Of a DNA stretch of 64,000 nt, positions 50,676 through 58,793 are shown piece by piece. The stretch covers positions 2,061,001 to 2,125,000 of the forward strand of contig NZ_JAKFIA010000001.1 in the NCBI RefSeq assembly GCF_022569295.1. The letters run 5' to 3'. The translations under genes were made by a program, and so were the position numbers. This DNA is from Pedomonas mirosovicensis (lineage in GTDB: Bacteria > Pseudomonadota > Alphaproteobacteria > Sphingomonadales > Sphingomonadaceae). Below the pieces are notes generated by a model. The model did not search any database. It was not told where the DNA came from and saw nothing but the letters and a program-made list of their open reading frames with translations. How positions within the stretch are numbered: the stretch's first letter is position 1; every line of letters begins with the position of its first letter.

Positions 50676-50708
50676 AAAAAGCCCCGGACCAAACGGCCGG
50701 GGCTTTTT
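50676..50708. terminator. Bidirectional intrinsic terminator
   Basis: AAAAAGCCCCGG / CCGGGGCTTTTT with a 9-base loop, between convergent DUF1134 and csp. The symmetric A and T tracts allow use on both strands. Confidence 0.92.
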
Positions 50709-50742
50709 GTTTGTCTGTTCGGTTCGCCCGCAAGGCCGGATA

Positions 50743-50955
50743 TCACGCCTCGAGCAGGCGCACGCCCAGCGCCGCCGTGCGGCCATCCTGCAGCTGGGTC
50801 AACTCGAACTCCACCCGCTGTCCTTCATCCAGCGCCCTGACGCCGGACCGCTGGAGAGCAGAGACATGCACGAACACGTCCCGCACGCCATAGTCGGGGC
50901 GGATGAACCCGAAGCCCTTCTTGCGGTTGAACCACTTCACCTCACCGGTTGCCAT
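50743..50955 (-). CDS. Cold-shock domain protein
   Basis: A 70-residue single-stranded nucleic acid-binding protein, likely an RNA chaperone. It has RNP1 as [10 protein letters not shown] and RNP2 as [11 protein letters not shown], with VKWFN at the N-terminus. Its first 14 bases overlap the end of the upstream JAMM protease gene, so the two are probably translated from one message, unusual for a csp gene, which normally has its own long leader. Confidence 0.94.
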   Translation of the reverse strand: MATGEVKWFNRKKGFGFIRPDYGVRDVFVHVSALQRSGVRALDEGQRVEFELTQLQDGRTAALGVRLLEA

Positions 50956-51421
50956 TGCCGGACTCCTCTGTCTCTGGCGGGCTTATAACCTGAAGTGGCA
51001 ACGGCCGGAAACGCCCTGCGACGACGCCCCGCTCTTCCGCGACATAGGCGCCGATCGCGCCGCCGGCGACCACCAGCCACACCTTCCCGGCCTCCACGGC
51101 GTGGGCCGCGTCGCACTCCGATGGCAGCACGTCGCCGCGCGGGTGAGAGTGGTACCAGCCGAGGATGGTCTCCCCCGCCTCCCGCGCCGCGCGATGGGTG
51201 GCGATGAGCAGCCTGGGGTCGATCTCGAAGAAGCGCTCCGGTTCCCGCGCCACGTTACGAGCGGGCACAACGGCGATGACCCGCGCCAGATCACCGTCCC
51301 GGCGACCAACGAGCAGCCCGCAGCATTCCCGTGTTCCCGCAGCCACGGCCTCGGCAAGGATGGCTTGCCGCTGGGCGGGGCTCAGCGCCACCGCCGCCAG
51401 TTTCTCCCCCTGGTGCGGCAT
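50942..51421 (-). CDS. JAMM/Mov34 (MPN+) metalloprotease
   Basis: Zinc isopeptidase-type protein of 159 residues. The complete JAMM set is visible: Glu32 (RECCGLLVG), H91-x-H93 ([10 protein letters not shown]), Ser101 and Asp104 (LPSECD). Prokaryotic members cleave small ubiquitin-like or sulfur-carrier proteins, or act as Mec+/RadC-like hydrolases; the substrate here is unknown. It starts 1 base after the TPM membrane protein gene and overlaps csp by 14 bases. ThiS at 29 kb is a sulfur-carrier domain, but there is no evidence linking them. Confidence 0.88.
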   Translation of the reverse strand: MPHQGEKLAAVALSPAQRQAILAEAVAAGTRECCGLLVGRRDGDLARVIAVVPARNVAREPERFFEIDPRLLIATHRAAREAGETILGWYHSHPRGDVLPSECDAAHAVEAGKVWLVVAGGAIGAYVAEERGVVAGRFRPLPLQVISPPETEESGNGNR

Positions 51422-51422
51422 G

Positions 51423-52037
51423 TCAGATGATGATGGGGCGGTTGGAAAGTCCGTTGCCCCCTTCCTCGCCCACCGGGGCCGCCACCGCCAGCGCGGGCGC
51501 GCAGTGCTCGATGGCCGCCACGATGCCGTCGGTCACGCCTCCGGCCTTCGCCGCTGTTGCCAGCGCATCGATGGCATCCCTCCATACGCTGGCATCCACC
51601 CGATCCTCCAGCCCCACGTCGGCCAGGATCTCCGCATAGTGTTCGGCCAGCGACACGTAGAGCATCACGCCCATCCGCTCGGGCGAACGGTGCATCCCGT
51701 GCAGCAGGAACTGCTCCCGCGCCGCCTGCGCCGCTTCTCGCCGCGCCCAGCCTTTCGGCACCACCCAAAGAAGCGCGGGTGTTTGCGTCAGCAGCAGCGC
51801 CAGCAGGAGGAAGACCACCATCTGGGAGACCAGCAGCGCCGTCACCGGCCAGGGTGTCGCCAGCAGCAGCACCCACGGCACCGCCAGCGACAGCACCGCC
51901 GCCCAGGCAACGCCCAGCAGCCGGAAGTCTTCCGACTGTTTGGTGACGACGCAGACAATCTCCGCCGCCGTCGCCTTCTCGGCTTCCTCGACCGCCGCTT
52001 CGATCCGCGCCAGATCCGCTTCAGACAGGTTTGGCAT
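51423..52037 (-). CDS. TPM-domain membrane protein
   Basis: A 204-residue protein starting MPNLSEADLARIEAAVEEAE. The TPM (TLP18.3/Psb32/MOLO-1) fold is split by two membrane helices (VAWAAVLSLAVPWVLLLA and VTALLVSQMVVFLLLALLL), followed by ERMGVMLYVSLAEHYAEILADVGLEDRV, typical of the short TPM partner. ATG 52037 has GGGAGG 5 bases upstream, which decides against the longer open frame. It lies 13 bases downstream of the YgcG-like gene; the pair with lemA is a common cluster. Confidence 0.83.
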   Translation of the reverse strand: MPNLSEADLARIEAAVEEAEKATAAEIVCVVTKQSEDFRLLGVAWAAVLSLAVPWVLLLATPWPVTALLVSQMVVFLLLALLLTQTPALLWVVPKGWARREAAQAAREQFLLHGMHRSPERMGVMLYVSLAEHYAEILADVGLEDRVDASVWRDAIDALATAAKAGGVTDGIVAAIEHCAPALAVAAPVGEEGGNGLSNRPIII

Positions 52038-52050
52038 CCCCAGCCTCCCG

Positions 52051-52908
52051 CTACCAGCCGCCCGACGCGCCGCCGCCGCCGAAGGAGCCGCCGCCCCCGC
52101 GAAAGCCGCCGCCGCCAAATCCACCACCGCCGAAGCCGCCGCCCCTGTGGCCGCCGCTCATCAGAATCCACGGCAGGGCCGCGGCGGCTGCGGAGCCGCG
52201 GCCACGACGTCCGCCTCGGCCGACAAGGCGGGAGATGAACAGCCAGATGAAGAAGAACATGATGATGCCGCCGATGGAAATACCGGTGTGGCCTTCATCG
52301 GCCCGGCGCTCCGCCATCTGCTCGAACGGCGCGGCGTCTCCGCCCAGCACCTGCGTGATGTCCTGCGTCGCCCGCAGGATGCCGCCGGCATAGTCCCCCG
52401 CCCGGAAGCGCGGCAGGATCGATTGGTTGATGATAACGCTGGAGATCGCGTCCGTCAGGCGGCCTTCCGCGCCATAGCCCACCTCGATTCGCACCTTGCG
52501 CTCGTTCGGCGCGACGATGAGGAGGACGCCGTTATCCTTGGGCTTGTTGCCTCCAGCCTCGCCGCTCTGACCAATCCCCCAGTGGCGGCCCAGCTGATAG
52601 CCATAGTCCTCGATCTCTCGGCCGCGCAGGCTCGCCAGCGTCACCACCACCAGCTGATCGGTGGTCTGCCGTTCCAGCCCGGCGGAAATCGTGCTGATCT
52701 GCGCCTCGGTCTCAGGGTTGAGGATGTTGGCCTCGTCCACCACACGGCCGGTCAGGCGGGGGAAGCTCAGCTTCTGGTTCGCCGTGCTCTCCGCCTGCTG
52801 CGCGGCAGCGGGCAGCGGCGCGCCCGTCCCGACGGCAAGGCTCGCCATCAGGCCAAGGCAAACCGCCAGCCAGAAGCGCATCCGCACCGGCTTGGGCCCT
52901 GTCCTCAC
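52051..52908 (-). CDS. TPM-domain protein with Gly-rich tail (YgcG-like)
   Basis: A 285-residue exported protein. It has a signal peptide (FWLAVCLGLMASLAVGTGA, cleavage after AAA) and a TPM domain (about 45-175): GRVVDEANILNPETEAQIS, YGYQLGRHWGIGQ, NGVLLIVAPNERKVRIEVGYG. A membrane helix (GIIMFFFIWLFISRLV) precedes a C-terminal Gly/Phe-rich tail. GTG 52908 is proposed as start: it overlaps the lemA stop (GTGA) and has AAGGTGA 7 bases upstream. ATG 52881 is an alternative. TPM domains are often linked to photosystem or membrane-protein quality control; the exact role here is unknown. Confidence 0.87.
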   Translation of the reverse strand: MRTGPKPVRMRFWLAVCLGLMASLAVGTGAPLPAAAQQAESTANQKLSFPRLTGRVVDEANILNPETEAQISTISAGLERQTTDQLVVVTLASLRGREIEDYGYQLGRHWGIGQSGEAGGNKPKDNGVLLIVAPNERKVRIEVGYGAEGRLTDAISSVIINQSILPRFRAGDYAGGILRATQDITQVLGGDAAPFEQMAERRADEGHTGISIGGIIMFFFIWLFISRLVGRGGRRGRGSAAAAALPWILMSGGHRGGGFGGGGFGGGGFRGGGGSFGGGGASGGW

Positions 52909-53492
52909 TGGAAGCTCACCTTCGGCGCGGTCTGGGCTTCCTGGTTCGCCTGGAACGGCGTCATCGGTTCGGCCTCGCCGTGGAAGACGGATGTCACCCA
53001 CTTGTCGGGGATCTTGCGGAACTCGAGGTTATAGGTCTGCACCGCCTGGATATAATCGCGCCGGGCCACAGCAATGCGGTTCTCCGTGCCCTCCAGCTGC
53101 GATTGCAGCGCCAGGAAGTTCTGGTTCGCCTTCAGGTCGGGGTAGTTCTCCGCCACCGCCAGCAGGCGGCCAAGCCCGCGCGACAGCTCGGCCTGCGCCT
53201 GCTCGAAGGCGGCCACCTTCTGCGGGTCGGTCACGTCGTCGGCGTTGAGGGTCACGCTCGTGGCCTTGGCGCGAGCCTCCATCACCTGCGTCAGGGTGCC
53301 TTCTTCGTGCTTGGCATAGCCGCGCACGGTCTCGACGAGGTTGGGCACCAGGTCGGCGCGACGCTGATACTGGTTCTGCACCTCGGCCCAGGCAGCGGAG
53401 GCCGCCTCGCCCTTGGTTGGAACATCATTGATGCCGCATCCTGCCAGCAACAGGGCCCCACCAAGCACCACACCCAGCCGAAGCTTCTTCAT
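52905..53492 (-). CDS. lemA: LemA family lipoprotein
   Basis: A 195-residue protein with a lipoprotein signal (MKKLRLGVVLGGALLLAGC) and the LemA coiled-coil fold: WAEVQNQYQRRADLVPNLVETVRGYAKHE, then LSRGLGRLLAVAENYPDLKANQNF and IAVARRDYIQAVQTYN. Function unknown; LemA proteins usually sit beside TPM genes, as here. It is first in a run lemA-ygcG-like-TPM-JAMM-csp. The divergent region to rluD contains GTGGA-TAG-TCCAC (about 53527-53539), a possible operator. Confidence 0.92.
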   Translation of the reverse strand: MKKLRLGVVLGGALLLAGCGINDVPTKGEAASAAWAEVQNQYQRRADLVPNLVETVRGYAKHEEGTLTQVMEARAKATSVTLNADDVTDPQKVAAFEQAQAELSRGLGRLLAVAENYPDLKANQNFLALQSQLEGTENRIAVARRDYIQAVQTYNLEFRKIPDKWVTSVFHGEAEPMTPFQANQEAQTAPKVSFQ

Positions 53493-53570
53493 TCATGCCT
53501 CCTGCACACAGCCGTCTGCCAAAAAGTGGATAGTCCACAAGCGTTTGACAAGACCTCTTACATCTTGACC

Positions 53571-54560
53571 ATGGGCTCCCTAACTATGCCTATCATGACC
53601 ACGGGGCATATTCATTACGTTGACATCGCGCCAGAGAACGCAGGATTCCGGCTGGACCGGGCCCTTGCCCTCTGCCTGACCACGCTGAGCAGGGAACGCA
53701 TCAAGGCGCTCATCAGCACAGGGGAAGTCACCCGTGGCGGCGTTGCCGTACGCGATCCCTCCCTCAAGGTGAAGGCGGGCGAGAACTACGCCATCACCGT
53801 TCCGGCCCCGCGCCCGGCGGAGGCGGAGGCGCAGGACATCCCCCTCGCCATCGTCTACGAGGACGACCACCTGCTGGTGGTGGACAAGCCCGCCGGGCTG
53901 GTCGTTCACCCGGCGGCGGGCAATCTGGATGGCACGCTGGTCAATGCCCTGCTGCACCACTGCCACGGCCGCCTGTCCGGCATCGGCGGGGTGGCGCGCC
54001 CCGGCATCGTCCACCGTATCGACAAGGACACCTCTGGCCTCCTGGTGGTTGCCAAGACCGATCCGGCCCACGAGCATCTCTCCCGCCAGTTCGCCGCCCA
54101 CACGGTGGAGCGGGTCTACACGGCCGTCGTCGGCGGCATTCCCCAGCCCAGCGCCGGGCGGATCGAGGGGGCGCTGGCCCGCTCGGTCCACGACCGCAAG
54201 AAGATGGCCATTGTCAGCGATGGGCGCGGTCGCCATGCCATTACCCACTACCGGGTGGTTCGCCCCCTGGGGCTGGACGCCGCCCAGGTGGAGTGCCGGC
54301 TGGAGACCGGGCGCACCCACCAGGTGCGCGTCCACATGGCTTCCATCGGCCATGCCCTGCTCGGCGACCCGACCTATGGCCGGGCCGGCCGCAAGTCGCG
54401 GATAAAATCCATTCTCGATCGGCTCGAATTCCGCCGTCAGGCGCTTCATGCCGGAGTGCTGGGGTTCGTCCACCCAATCACGGGCAAGACGATGCATTTC
54501 GAAAGTCCGTTGCCGGAAGATATGCGTCAGCTCATCGCAGCCTTGGGGGATGATCGCTGA
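53571..54560 (+). CDS. rluD: RluD-type 23S rRNA pseudouridine synthase
   Basis: Makes pseudouridine in 23S rRNA helix 69 (E. coli positions 1911, 1915, 1917). It has an N-terminal S4 domain (GFRLDRALALCLTTLSRERIKALI) and a RluA-family catalytic domain with the Asp in GIVHRIDKDTSGLLVVAKT. LETGRTHQVRVHMASIGHALLGDP is diagnostic of RluC/RluD. The start is uncertain: ATG 53571, 53586 and 53595 are in frame and none has a Shine-Dalgarno; 53571 is used. An open frame further left overlaps lemA antisense and is rejected. rpoH follows 63-90 bases downstream. Confidence 0.92.
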   Translation: MGSLTMPIMTTGHIHYVDIAPENAGFRLDRALALCLTTLSRERIKALISTGEVTRGGVAVRDPSLKVKAGENYAITVPAPRPAEAEAQDIPLAIVYEDDHLLVVDKPAGLVVHPAAGNLDGTLVNALLHHCHGRLSGIGGVARPGIVHRIDKDTSGLLVVAKTDPAHEHLSRQFAAHTVERVYTAVVGGIPQPSAGRIEGALARSVHDRKKMAIVSDGRGRHAITHYRVVRPLGLDAAQVECRLETGRTHQVRVHMASIGHALLGDPTYGRAGRKSRIKSILDRLEFRRQALHAGVLGFVHPITGKTMHFESPLPEDMRQLIAALGDDR

Positions 54561-54593
54561 ATATGGAAACAGTCTTTTCGCCGGTTCGTTGCT

Positions 54594-54607
54594 TGTTCCA
54601 AGGAACA
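54594..54607. promoter_or_regulatory. Perfect inverted repeat upstream of rpoH
   Basis: TGTTCC-AA-GGAACA, 30 bases before the first rpoH ATG. It could be an operator or an mRNA hairpin affecting rpoH translation. It does not match the alphaproteobacterial LexA box (GTTC-N7-GTTC). Confidence 0.4.
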
Positions 54608-54650
54608 GAACGGTCGTAGAGTCATGATGAAACAAGAGAGTGAAGGCACC

Positions 54651-55559
54651 ATGTCCGCCAATACAACGCCAGCGACCGTTCCGGCCTTGACGGGTGAAGC
54701 ATCGCTCTCCCGTTATCTTCAGCAGATCCGGCAGTTCCCGCTGCTGACGGCCGAAGAAGAATATATGCTCGCCAAACGCTGGGTCGAGCACGAGGATTCC
54801 AAGGCCGCACACAAGCTGGTCACCAGCCATCTGCGCCTTGTCGCCAAGATCGCCATGGGCTACCGGGGCTACGGACTGCCGCTGTCGGAGCTCATCGCCG
54901 AGGGCAACATCGGCCTGATGCAGGGCGTGAAGAAGTTCGATCCGGACAAGGGCTTCCGCCTCGCCACCTATGCCATGTGGTGGATCAAGGCCAGCATCCA
55001 GGAATTCATCCTACGCTCGTGGTCGCTGGTGAAGATCGGCACCACCGCCTCGCAGAAGAAGCTGTTCTTCAACCTGCGCCGCCTCAAGGGCAAGCTGCAG
55101 GCGGTGGAGGAAGGCGACCTGCACCCGGACGATGTGAAGCAGATCGCCACCACCCTCCAGGTGAGCGAGGACGATGTGGTCTCCATGAACCGGCGCATGG
55201 CCATGGGCGGCGACACCTCGCTCAACGTGCCGCTGCGTCAGGACAGCGATGGCGGCGAGTGGATGGACTGGCTGGCGGATGATACGCCCCAGCAGGACGA
55301 GATCGTCGCCGAGCGTGAGGAGGCGGACATGCGCCACCAGCTGCTCCTGACGGCGATGGAAGAGTTGAACGACCGCGAGCGCCACATCTTCACCGAACGC
55401 CGCCTGAAGGATGAGCCCGCCACGCTGGACGACCTCTCCAAGGAGTACAACGTCAGCCGCGAGCGTATCCGCCAGATCGAGGTGCGCGCCTTCGAGAAGG
55501 TGCAGAAGGCCATGCGGAAGGTGGTGGAAACACAGCAACAGCAGCTGGCGGTGGAATAA
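54651..55559 (+). CDS. rpoH: RNA polymerase heat-shock sigma factor RpoH (sigma-32)
   Basis: Directs transcription of chaperone and protease genes. The 302-residue protein has region 1.2 (SLSRYLQQIRQFPLLTAEEEYML) and region 2 (HLRLVAKIAMGYRGYGLPLSELIAEGN, FRLATYAMWWIKASIQEFIL). The RpoH box is QKKLFFNLRRLKGK, unique to sigma-32, and region 4 ends DDLSKEYNVSRERIRQIEVRAFEKVQKAM. ATG 54651 has GAAGG 4 bases upstream; ATG 54624 would add 9 residues. Many alphaproteobacteria have two rpoH genes; only one is in this window. Confidence 0.95.
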   Translation: MSANTTPATVPALTGEASLSRYLQQIRQFPLLTAEEEYMLAKRWVEHEDSKAAHKLVTSHLRLVAKIAMGYRGYGLPLSELIAEGNIGLMQGVKKFDPDKGFRLATYAMWWIKASIQEFILRSWSLVKIGTTASQKKLFFNLRRLKGKLQAVEEGDLHPDDVKQIATTLQVSEDDVVSMNRRMAMGGDTSLNVPLRQDSDGGEWMDWLADDTPQQDEIVAEREEADMRHQLLLTAMEELNDRERHIFTERRLKDEPATLDDLSKEYNVSRERIRQIEVRAFEKVQKAMRKVVETQQQQLAVE

Positions 55560-55621
55560 GGCCCAGGCTGGAATAAGGCCGGGGGGCGGCAGAGCGCGCC
55601 CCCTTCCGGCTTTCCCTCCCC

Positions 55622-57406
55622 TCAGACCGGTTCCGGCTCGTGCAGCCGGATACTGTCTCCAGCGCTGTCCGGCGTAATCTCCGCAAAGCCGCTGGCGCTG
55701 CGCTTGGCCGCCTTCTTGCCCAGCGTGAGGGCCTGCATCACCGCATCCTCGGTCAGGGCCGGCCGGCCCGGCGGCAGGCTCAGCATGACGGCTGACGCCC
55801 GCAACAGGGGGAAGGTACGCTCGGCTCCATCCCGGTCGTGCGCCAACAGGCCGCCGCGCTTGCGGTCCGCCGGATGGTAGAATCTCTCCGCCTCCAGCTG
55901 GAAATGGGCGAGCAGGGAGAGGATGTACCCCTGCACGGCTGCCGTCGCCATGCCAGCGAACCCGACCACGAAGTCATCCCCGCCCAGATGGCCCACCATC
56001 GCATGCGCGCCGCCGCAATGCTGTTGCAGCAGGTTGGCGAACAGCTGGATGACCCGGTCTCCCTGGGCAAAGCCATAGGTGTCGTTGAACGGCTTGAAGT
56101 GGTCGAAGTCGAGGTAGACGACCACATAGGCACCCTCATCGTCCGCCAGGGCGTCGCGCAGGAAATCAAGGATCGCCCGGTTGCCGGGCAGGCCGGTCAG
56201 CGGGTTCTGGTCGCGGGCAATCGCCACGTCGCGCTCCGCCAGGATGCCAGCCAGCGCCCGCGCGGAGAGGAACCCCAGATACCGCCCTCCCTGCGCCACG
56301 ATGATGCCGTCCGGGTCCTCCGCCGCCACGCCGCTGTTGAGAATCTCGTCAACCGGCCCGGCGATATCCACCACCGGACAGCGCGACATCACCTTCAGCA
56401 CGGAGCCCTGCGCCACCTCGCCGGCCGGCAGGATCCGGCCGTAAGGGGCATAGAGGAAGGGCTTGATATCCCGCTCCCGGATCAGCCCCACAGGCTCTCC
56501 GGCCGCATCGATCACCGGCACTGCCGTCTCCCCCTCCGCGAACAGGGCCAGAGCCTCCGGAATCATTGCCGTGTCCTCAACGGGCCGCAGCGGCGCCAGC
56601 GCGCACGACACCTGCTCGGCGAGCGAACTGCGGCTCGCGCGTCTGGCGGCCTGCTCCATTACGTCTTCATAGCTCAACCGCAATTCGGTCAGGTCCGTCG
56701 TAGGCCGGGCGACGAGGTAGCCCTGAATCAGGTCGCAGCCGATATCGCGGCAGACCTTCAGGTCTTCGTCCCGCTCCACGCCCTCGGCAACGACCAGCAC
56801 CCCGAGCGAGCGCGCCAACTCCGCGATCTTGGTGACGAACAGGCGTCGGCGCGGATCTGCCGCTACGCCGTGGATGAAGAACCGGTCGATCTTGATGATG
56901 TCCGGCTGGCAGTCATAGAGCAGCTTGAGGCCGCTGAAGCCCTGGCCGAAATCGTCCACGGCAATCCGCAGCCGTTCGCACTGGCCGCTGCCCAACCCCC
57001 GCTGCAACCGCTCGGGCTCGTCGACGCCATGCCGCTCGGACAACTCGATACACAGGATGTGCGGCAGCAGCCCTGCCGCCAACAGCCCATCCACCGTATG
57101 GTCGATGCGCCCGTTGCCGTTTTCGAAGATGCGATTATCGACATTCAGGAACAGCTTCACCCGCCGGGCGAAGGGCAGGCGACTGAACTTCTCGACAGCC
57201 CGCTGTCGCAGCCCGGTTTCCAGCTCTACCAGAACACCATCGGCATAGGCCGCATCAAACAGGTCGTTGATGTGGCTGAAACCAGCCGCCGGCACGTTCC
57301 GCAGCAATGCCTCATAGCCGTAGGCAACCGCGCTCTGGCTGTCGACGATCGGCTGGAAGCCATAGTCCAGGGTCTGGAGTACCTGCTCCCAATGGCCAGT
57401 CAGCAT
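55622..57406 (-). CDS. EAL-CBS-GGDEF protein
   Basis: A 594-residue cytoplasmic c-di-GMP protein with reversed domain order: EAL (about 15-240), two CBS repeats (about 255-375) and GGDEF (about 390-580). EAL motifs are YGYEALLRN, LNVDNRIF, VDDFGQGFSGLKLL, IKIDRFF, VVAEGVE and QGYLVARP; the usual EITE is ELSE. The cyclase signature is HLGGDDF, an accepted active variant, so both activities are possible. The CBS pair may sense adenine nucleotides. ATG 57406 has GGGGG 5 bases upstream. It is transcribed away from mtgA, across a 272-bp AT-rich gap. Confidence 0.9.
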   Translation of the reverse strand: MLTGHWEQVLQTLDYGFQPIVDSQSAVAYGYEALLRNVPAAGFSHINDLFDAAYADGVLVELETGLRQRAVEKFSRLPFARRVKLFLNVDNRIFENGNGRIDHTVDGLLAAGLLPHILCIELSERHGVDEPERLQRGLGSGQCERLRIAVDDFGQGFSGLKLLYDCQPDIIKIDRFFIHGVAADPRRRLFVTKIAELARSLGVLVVAEGVERDEDLKVCRDIGCDLIQGYLVARPTTDLTELRLSYEDVMEQAARRASRSSLAEQVSCALAPLRPVEDTAMIPEALALFAEGETAVPVIDAAGEPVGLIRERDIKPFLYAPYGRILPAGEVAQGSVLKVMSRCPVVDIAGPVDEILNSGVAAEDPDGIIVAQGGRYLGFLSARALAGILAERDVAIARDQNPLTGLPGNRAILDFLRDALADDEGAYVVVYLDFDHFKPFNDTYGFAQGDRVIQLFANLLQQHCGGAHAMVGHLGGDDFVVGFAGMATAAVQGYILSLLAHFQLEAERFYHPADRKRGGLLAHDRDGAERTFPLLRASAVMLSLPPGRPALTEDAVMQALTLGKKAAKRSASGFAEITPDSAGDSIRLHEPEPV

Positions 57407-57678
57407 TGTTGCCCCCACACCGCACAGCGATTGTTGCCTTATTGTGCTGCGGCTTATTAGAATTTAATAGTAAACGGATGATTTACGCTGTTTTAAATGT
57501 GCGAAAAACAAGAGATTTCTGAAAATTAACGAATCCCGGCACGCCGCGCGCGGATTGCCCGCAACAGGCGTTGCCGCGCCCTGGCCCAACGCCCTTTAAC
57601 CCAGCCATTGCAAGTCATGCCGCCCGGAGGCACTGTCCCTGCCACGGCCGGGTCTGTTGCATCCGGCGTTGCGAGCAA

Positions 57679-58389
57679 ATGAATGGGTTCCGGCGTGTGT
57701 TGAAGTCTTTTCTAGCGCGGCTTTTCTCGTGGCTCATCCGGGCAGCGGTCGTGTGGGTTGCCCTCACCTGTCTGTGGGTTCTGGCCTATCGCTGGATCAA
57801 TCCGCCCGTCACTTCCCTGATGATCCGCGATTGGGCGGCGGGCGAGACCGTGCGGCGCGACTGGGTGCCGATCGAGAACATCTCGCCCCGCCTCGCCTAT
57901 GCCGCCATGACCGCCGAGGATCAGAACTTCTGCAACCATCACGGCTTTGATTTCGAGGCCATCTCGAAGGCAATGAAGGCCAACATGGATGGCGGGCGCC
58001 TGCGCGGCGGCTCAACCATCTCGCAGCAGGTGGCCAAGAATGCGTTCCTGTGGCCCGCGCGCTCCTGGGCCCGGAAGGCGCTGGAGGCCTATTTCACCGT
58101 CCTCATCGAGGCGGCCTGGCCCAAGCAGCGCATTCTCGAGGTCTATCTCAACATCGTGGAATGGGGAAAAGGCGTCTACGGGGCCGAGGCGGCATCCCAT
58201 TACTACTACGGCAAGGGCGCCGCCCGCCTCACCCGCACGGAAGCGGCAAGGCTTGCTTCCATTCTGCCCGCGCCGCGTCGCTGGTCGCCCGATCATCTGC
58301 CGCGGGGCGTTGCGCGAAAAGCCCGCGCCGTGCGGCGCGTCATGCCCTTTGTGCAGCGGGAAATGAGCGGCTGCCTTCAGCTTCCCTGA
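57679..58389 (+). CDS. mtgA: Monofunctional biosynthetic peptidoglycan transglycosylase
   Basis: Polymerises glycan strands from lipid II. The 236-residue GT51 enzyme has a membrane anchor (IRAAVVWVALTCLWVLAYRW), catalytic Glu in AAMTAEDQNFCNHHGFD, GGSTISQQVAKNAFLWPARSW, and ILEVYLNIVEWGKGVYGAEAASHYYYGK, as in MtgA. There is no transpeptidase domain. ATG 57679 starts just before the basic n-region of the anchor; the frame upstream is open but unsupported. Confidence 0.93.
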   Translation: MNGFRRVLKSFLARLFSWLIRAAVVWVALTCLWVLAYRWINPPVTSLMIRDWAAGETVRRDWVPIENISPRLAYAAMTAEDQNFCNHHGFDFEAISKAMKANMDGGRLRGGSTISQQVAKNAFLWPARSWARKALEAYFTVLIEAAWPKQRILEVYLNIVEWGKGVYGAEAASHYYYGKGAARLTRTEAARLASILPAPRRWSPDHLPRGVARKARAVRRVMPFVQREMSGCLQLP

Positions 58390-58454
58390 GTTGCAGCCGG
58401 CAAGTCATCTGCCGGTCCCTGCTCGGGATAAGGATATTTTACACAATCCGATGG

Positions 58455-58483
58455 TTGACCGGAGGGCGGCCTCTCCCTATGTT
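58455..58483 (+). promoter_or_regulatory. Sigma-70-type promoter of tRNA-Lys
   Basis: TTGACC (58455-58460), a 17-base spacer, TATGTT (58478-58483); the tRNA 5' end is 18 bases downstream. The same TTGACC -35 precedes tRNA-Val. Confidence 0.75.
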
Positions 58484-58501
58484 CCGGCGCGACCCGCGAG
58501 G

Positions 58502-58577
58502 GAGCCCATAGCTCAGTCGGTAGAGCAACTGACTTTTAATCAGTAGGTCGATGGTTCGAATCCATCTGGGCTCACCA
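58502..58577 (+). tRNA. tRNA-Lys (anticodon TTT)
   Basis: 76 bases with an encoded CCA. The acceptor stem GAGCCCA pairs with TGGGCTC. The D arm is GCTC...GAGC, the anticodon stem ACTGA/TCAGT carries the loop CTTTTAA (anticodon TTT), and the T arm is GATGGTTCGAATCCATC. Confidence 0.98.
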
Positions 58578-58793
58578 ACCTTTCCTCACATCCGGCCGGC
58601 AAGAACACCGAATTTGCCAGGCGAATTTTCCGGGCCGAATCCGGCGCTGCCGTTCGCGGCGCCCCTGTGCCGCAAACAGCAAGTCAGCATAGCCAACAGA
58701 CCGGCAGGACAACCGCCCGCGAGGCTGCGGGCGGCGTCCTGAGCCTTCTGTTCGCACACGCATCACTATGGCCGGCGCACGCCGGGGTGCCGC

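Noticed and set aside
52980-53570. A 197-codon N-terminal extension of rluD
   Set aside because: It would be antisense to lemA and has no relation to RluD; the S4 domain begins just after 53595.
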